This document shows positions 53,389 to 55,974 of a DNA stretch of 55,974 nt, piece after piece (position 1 is the stretch's first letter; every line of letters begins with the position of its first letter). Both the position numbers and the translations under genes were made by a program. The notes under the pieces were generated by a model. The model was given only the letters and a program-made list of their open reading frames with translations, did not search any database and was not told the origin of the DNA. This DNA is from Halopseudomonas formosensis (lineage in GTDB: Bacteria; Pseudomonadota; Gammaproteobacteria; Pseudomonadales; Pseudomonadaceae). Location of the stretch: positions 1 through 55,974 of the forward strand of contig NZ_FOYD01000016.1 in NCBI RefSeq assembly GCF_900115905.1. The letters run 5' to 3'.

Positions 53389-54155
53389 GGCGGACGGTCA
53401 ACCTGCTGTTGCTGCTGGCCACGCTGGTCGCCGTGGTGGCCTCCTTTGTCTATCTGGGTCTGGACCTGCTGTTCCTCGGTCAGGCCGACAACCTGCGCCA
53501 GATGGGTGCCTACGCCGCGCGCTTCCTGCAGCCGGATCTGAGCCAGACACAGCTGCTGGCGGTGGGTCGCGGTGCGCTGGAGACCTTGGCCATGTCCGCC
53601 CTGGGCACCCTGCTGGCCGCCCTGCTCGGCCTGGCATTGGCGCTGCCCGCCGCCGGCCGTTTCGGCTGGCCGGCCCGGGCCCTGGTGCGGCTGGTGCTCA
53701 ATGCCCTGCGGGCCATACCCGAGCTGGTATGGGCGGCGCTGATGGTACTGGCCGCCGGACTGGGCCCCAACGCCGGCACCCTGGCGCTGGCCCTGCATAC
53801 CGCCGGAGTGCTCGGGCGGCTGTTTGCCGAAGCCCTGGAGAACACCCCCACCGCCCCGGCCGAGGCCATCCGCCTGCAGGGTGGCGGGCAGATCACGGCC
53901 TTTTTCTACGGCACCCTGCCCAACCTCTGGCCGCAACTGCTGGCCTATACCCTGTACCGCTGGGAGAACAACATCCGCATGGCCAGCGTGCTGGGCTTTG
54001 TCGGTGCCGGCGGTCTGGGCCAGATGCTGTATATCAGCCTGAGCCTGTTCCAGGAGGCCCAGGCCAGCACCGTGATCATCGCCATGTTGCTGCTGGTGCT
54101 GGCAGTGGATGCCCTCAGTGGCTGGAGCCGCCAGCAGTGGGTGCGTGGCGCCTGA
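53385..54155 (+). CDS. ABC importer permease 2 (PhnE-like)
   Basis: The 256-aa permease is a paralogue of the preceding one, sharing the RAIPELVWAALMVLAAGLGPNAG region and a matching loop (RLFAEALENTPTAPAEAIRLQGGGQITAFFYGTLPN...[24 protein letters not shown]). The two probably form a heterodimeric channel. It is the last gene of the operon; 115 bases follow before the next gene. Confidence 0.9.
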   Translation: MRRTVNLLLLLATLVAVVASFVYLGLDLLFLGQADNLRQMGAYAARFLQPDLSQTQLLAVGRGALETLAMSALGTLLAALLGLALALPAAGRFGWPARALVRLVLNALRAIPELVWAALMVLAAGLGPNAGTLALALHTAGVLGRLFAEALENTPTAPAEAIRLQGGGQITAFFYGTLPNLWPQLLAYTLYRWENNIRMASVLGFVGAGGLGQMLYISLSLFQEAQASTVIIAMLLLVLAVDALSGWSRQQWVRGA

Positions 54156-54270
54156 GGCGGGGACGGGGGAAAGATCGGGCCATTAGCTGACTGGCGGCCT
54201 GCGGAAGCGGGCCGATCCATGTACAATTGGCCGTTTTTTGGCCAGAACCGGCCGCTACGGATCCCTTCCC

Positions 54271-55650
54271 ATGACTGCACCCGCTGAACAAGGCCAGCTC
54301 AAACGCGGCCTGTCCAACCGCCACATCCAGTTGATCGCCCTGGGCGGCGCCATAGGTACCGGCCTGTTCCTCGGCTCGGCGGGCGTCATGAGCAGCGCCG
54401 GCCCATCGATGCTGCTGGGTTACGCCATCGGCGGGTTCATCGCCTTCCTGATCATGCGCCAGCTCGGCGAGATGATCGTCGAGGAGCCGGTGGCCGGCTC
54501 CTTCAGTCATTTCGCCCACCGCTACTGGGGACCCTTTGCCGGCTTCCTGTCGGGCTGGAACTACTGGGTGCTCTATATCCTGGTCGGCATGGCCGAACTG
54601 ACGGCGGTGGGCAAGTACGTGCAGTACTGGTACCCGGAGATTCCCACCTGGGCCACGGCGCTGGCCTTCTTCGTGCTGATCAACCTGATCAACCTGACCC
54701 ACGTGAAGGCCTTCGGCGAGGCGGAATTCTGGTTTGCCATCGTCAAGGTCGGTGCCATTGTCGGCATGATACTGCTGGGGCTGTATCTGCTGGTCTCCGG
54801 CGCCGGCGGCGAACAGGCCAGCGTCAGCAACCTGTGGACCCACGGCGGCTTTTTTCCCAACGGCATCGGCGGACTGGTGGCGGTGATGGCTGTGCTCATG
54901 TTCTCCTTCGGCGGTCTGGAGCTGGTGGGCATTACCGCGGCCGAGGCGGAGAACCCGCGCAAGTCCATTCCCAAGGCCATCAACCAGGTGGTGTACCGCA
55001 TCCTGCTGTTCTATATCCTGGCGCTCGGCGTGCTGCTATCGCTGTACCCCTGGGACAGCCTGGTGCAGACCCTCACCTCGGGCGACGATGCCTACGCCCG
55101 CAGCCCCTTCGTGCAGATCTTCTCGCTGATCGGTAGCGATACCGCAGCCCATGTGCTCAATTTCGTGGTGCTGACCGCAGCGCTGTCGGTGTACAACAGC
55201 GGCGTCTACTGCAACAGCCGGATGCTCTATGGTCTGGCTGAACAGGGTGACGCCCCGCGCCTGTTCCTGCGCCTCAACCGCCGCGGCGTGCCGGTGATGG
55301 GTATTCTGATATCGGGGCTGATCACCCTGCTGTGCGTGGCGCTGAACTATGTACTGCCCGAGGGTGCACTCATCATCCTGATGTCGCTGGTGGTGGCGGC
55401 GCTGGTACTGAACTGGGCGATGATCTCCCTGACGCACCTGATGTTCCGTCGCAGCATGCAGCAGCAGGGCGTGACCCCGACCTTCCGCGCGCTCTGGTCG
55501 CCCTTCGGTAACTGGCTGTGCCTGGCCTTTGTCGGCTTCATCCTGGTGGTCCTGCTGCTGGACAGCAGCACGCGGCTGTCGGTCTTTGCCCTGCCGGTGT
55601 GGGTAGCGGTGATAGGCATCTGCTATCTGCTCAAGCGCCGCGCGGCCTGA
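54271..55650 (+). CDS. Amino-acid permease, AroP/PheP type
   Basis: The 459-aa inner-membrane transporter of the AAT/APC family has 12 predicted helices. Diagnostic stretches are LSNRHIQLIALGGAIGTGLFLGSAG, GWNYWVLYILVGMAELTAVGKYVQYWYP, FSFGGLELVGITAAEAENPRKSIPKAINQVVYRI and LLFYILALGVLLSLYPW. These resemble AroP and PheP, so aromatic amino acids are the likely cargo. The start MTAPAEQGQ was chosen; an in-frame ATG 33 bases upstream is less likely. Confidence 0.9.
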   Translation: MTAPAEQGQLKRGLSNRHIQLIALGGAIGTGLFLGSAGVMSSAGPSMLLGYAIGGFIAFLIMRQLGEMIVEEPVAGSFSHFAHRYWGPFAGFLSGWNYWVLYILVGMAELTAVGKYVQYWYPEIPTWATALAFFVLINLINLTHVKAFGEAEFWFAIVKVGAIVGMILLGLYLLVSGAGGEQASVSNLWTHGGFFPNGIGGLVAVMAVLMFSFGGLELVGITAAEAENPRKSIPKAINQVVYRILLFYILALGVLLSLYPWDSLVQTLTSGDDAYARSPFVQIFSLIGSDTAAHVLNFVVLTAALSVYNSGVYCNSRMLYGLAEQGDAPRLFLRLNRRGVPVMGILISGLITLLCVALNYVLPEGALIILMSLVVAALVLNWAMISLTHLMFRRSMQQQGVTPTFRALWSPFGNWLCLAFVGFILVVLLLDSSTRLSVFALPVWVAVIGICYLLKRRAA

Positions 55651-55658
55651 ACCACCGC

Positions 55659-55675
55659 GGACGAGCTGGTGCTCG
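55659..55675. repeat. Half REP-like palindrome interrupted by IS110 element
   Basis: GGACGAGCTGGTGCTCG is identical to 46994-47010. There the sequence goes on with TCC to finish the palindrome; here it changes to ATGAG at 55676. The break marks the likely left edge of the IS110-family element. Confidence 0.7.
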
Positions 55676-55974
55676 ATGAGATGGTCTCCTCCCTCTCCCT
55701 CATACGGCGTCGTGATGCGCCAGAGGAAATAGATGCTAAACATCTATTGAGAAACGAGAAGAGACAGGAGGAGACCATGAACAAATCTACGACAATCGGT
55801 ATCGATCTGGCAAAGACTGTGTTCTTCGTTGTGGTATTGGACCAACGGGGCAAACAGGCTCGACGCAAGAAGCTCCGTCGCAGCGAGCTTCTGCCGTTTC
55901 TGGCGAACTATCCCGAAGCGATGATTGCCATGGAGGCCTGCTCGGGTGCCCATTATTGGGCCAGGGAGATGGAG
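55676..55974 (+). mobile_element. IS110-family insertion sequence, left part
   Basis: The element's left edge is inferred from where the REP-like palindrome is cut. About 100 noncoding bases precede the transposase. They contain an inverted repeat, ATGGTCTCCTCC (55681-55692) against GGAGGAGACCAT (55767-55778), and a hairpin AATAGATG-CTAAA-CATCTATT (55728-55748). The right part lies outside the window. Confidence 0.7.
55777..55974 (+). CDS. IS110-family transposase, N-terminal part, cut by window edge
   Basis: The 66 visible codons read MNKSTTIGIDLAKTVFFVVVLD, then KLRRSELLPFLANYP and IAMEACSGAHYWAREME. These are the DEDD-domain start (first catalytic Asp in GIDLAK) and the second acidic residue (MEACSGAHYWAR) of IS110-family recombinases. 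The short left noncoding end and the MEACxSAHxWAR form favour the IS1111 subgroup. AGGAGGAG precedes the ATG but lies inside a 12-bp inverted repeat. Confidence 0.9.
   Translation, partial: MNKSTTIGIDLAKTVFFVVVLDQRGKQARRKKLRRSELLPFLANYPEAMIAMEACSGAHYWAREME

Overview
The window looks like chromosomal DNA of a GC-rich gammaproteobacterium of the Pseudomonadaceae. The evidence is the gene order guaA-guaB-xseA-leuA, der-bamB-yfgM-hisS-ispG-rodZ-pilF-rlmN-ndk, cysE-trmJ-suhB-secF-secD-yajC-tgt-queA-tRNA-Leu, slyD-ackA-pta and selD-mnmH. These blocks match, as far as I recall, the order in Pseudomonas aeruginosa. Further support comes from the long (556 aa) leuA, a Pseudomonas-style heptamer repeat, REP palindromes and an ANR/FNR box. 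I cannot name the species.

The left 4.9 kb is a decayed mobile region next to the 3' end of guaA, a known integration site for genomic islands. It holds the ends of two IS3-family elements, a broken MobF/TraA-type relaxase, and one very unusual open frame in which the first ~154 residues of a tyrosine integrase run in frame into an autotransporter adhesin that has lost its own start. From 4.98 to 18.7 kb come housekeeping genes: GMP synthesis, exonuclease VII, a YbdG-type mechanosensitive channel, leucine synthesis with a Leu-rich leader peptide, a CtaG/SCO copper pair, a PadR regulator, a nitronate monooxygenase and a P-type cation ATPase. A 640-bp gap follows, filled by a tandem array of ~86-bp units each carrying a REP palindrome, ending at an ANR-controlled bacteriohemerythrin.

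From 19.9 to 32 kb a long minus-strand cluster covers ribosome biogenesis (der), outer-membrane assembly (bamB), translation (hisS), isoprenoids (ispG), cell shape (rodZ), type IV pili (pilF), rRNA/tRNA modification (rlmN, trmJ), ndk, iscS and cysE. The isc operon expected here is reduced to iscS alone, and this IscS lacks the C-terminal tail known to contact IscU. From 32 to 39 kb lie suhB, the SecDF-YajC translocon genes with tgt-queA, and tRNA-Leu(CAA). From 39 to 47.8 kb are trxB, cysZ, an old-yellow-enzyme reductase with a palindromic operator, slyD, the ackA-pta operon, an acyltransferase and an OmpA-like lipoprotein.

The right end carries a metallo-beta-lactamase-fold hydrolase, the selenium genes selD-mnmH, and a divergent four-gene ABC importer of the type proposed to take up selenate or another selenium oxyanion. 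An AroP-like permease follows, and then the start of an IS110-family element that has inserted into a REP-like palindrome. A near-intact copy of that palindrome survives at 46994-47013. The most interesting points are the stripped isc locus, the candidate leaderless leu leader peptide, the integrase-adhesin fusion, the REP array, and the IS110 insertion with a hairpin that could hide its ribosome binding site.
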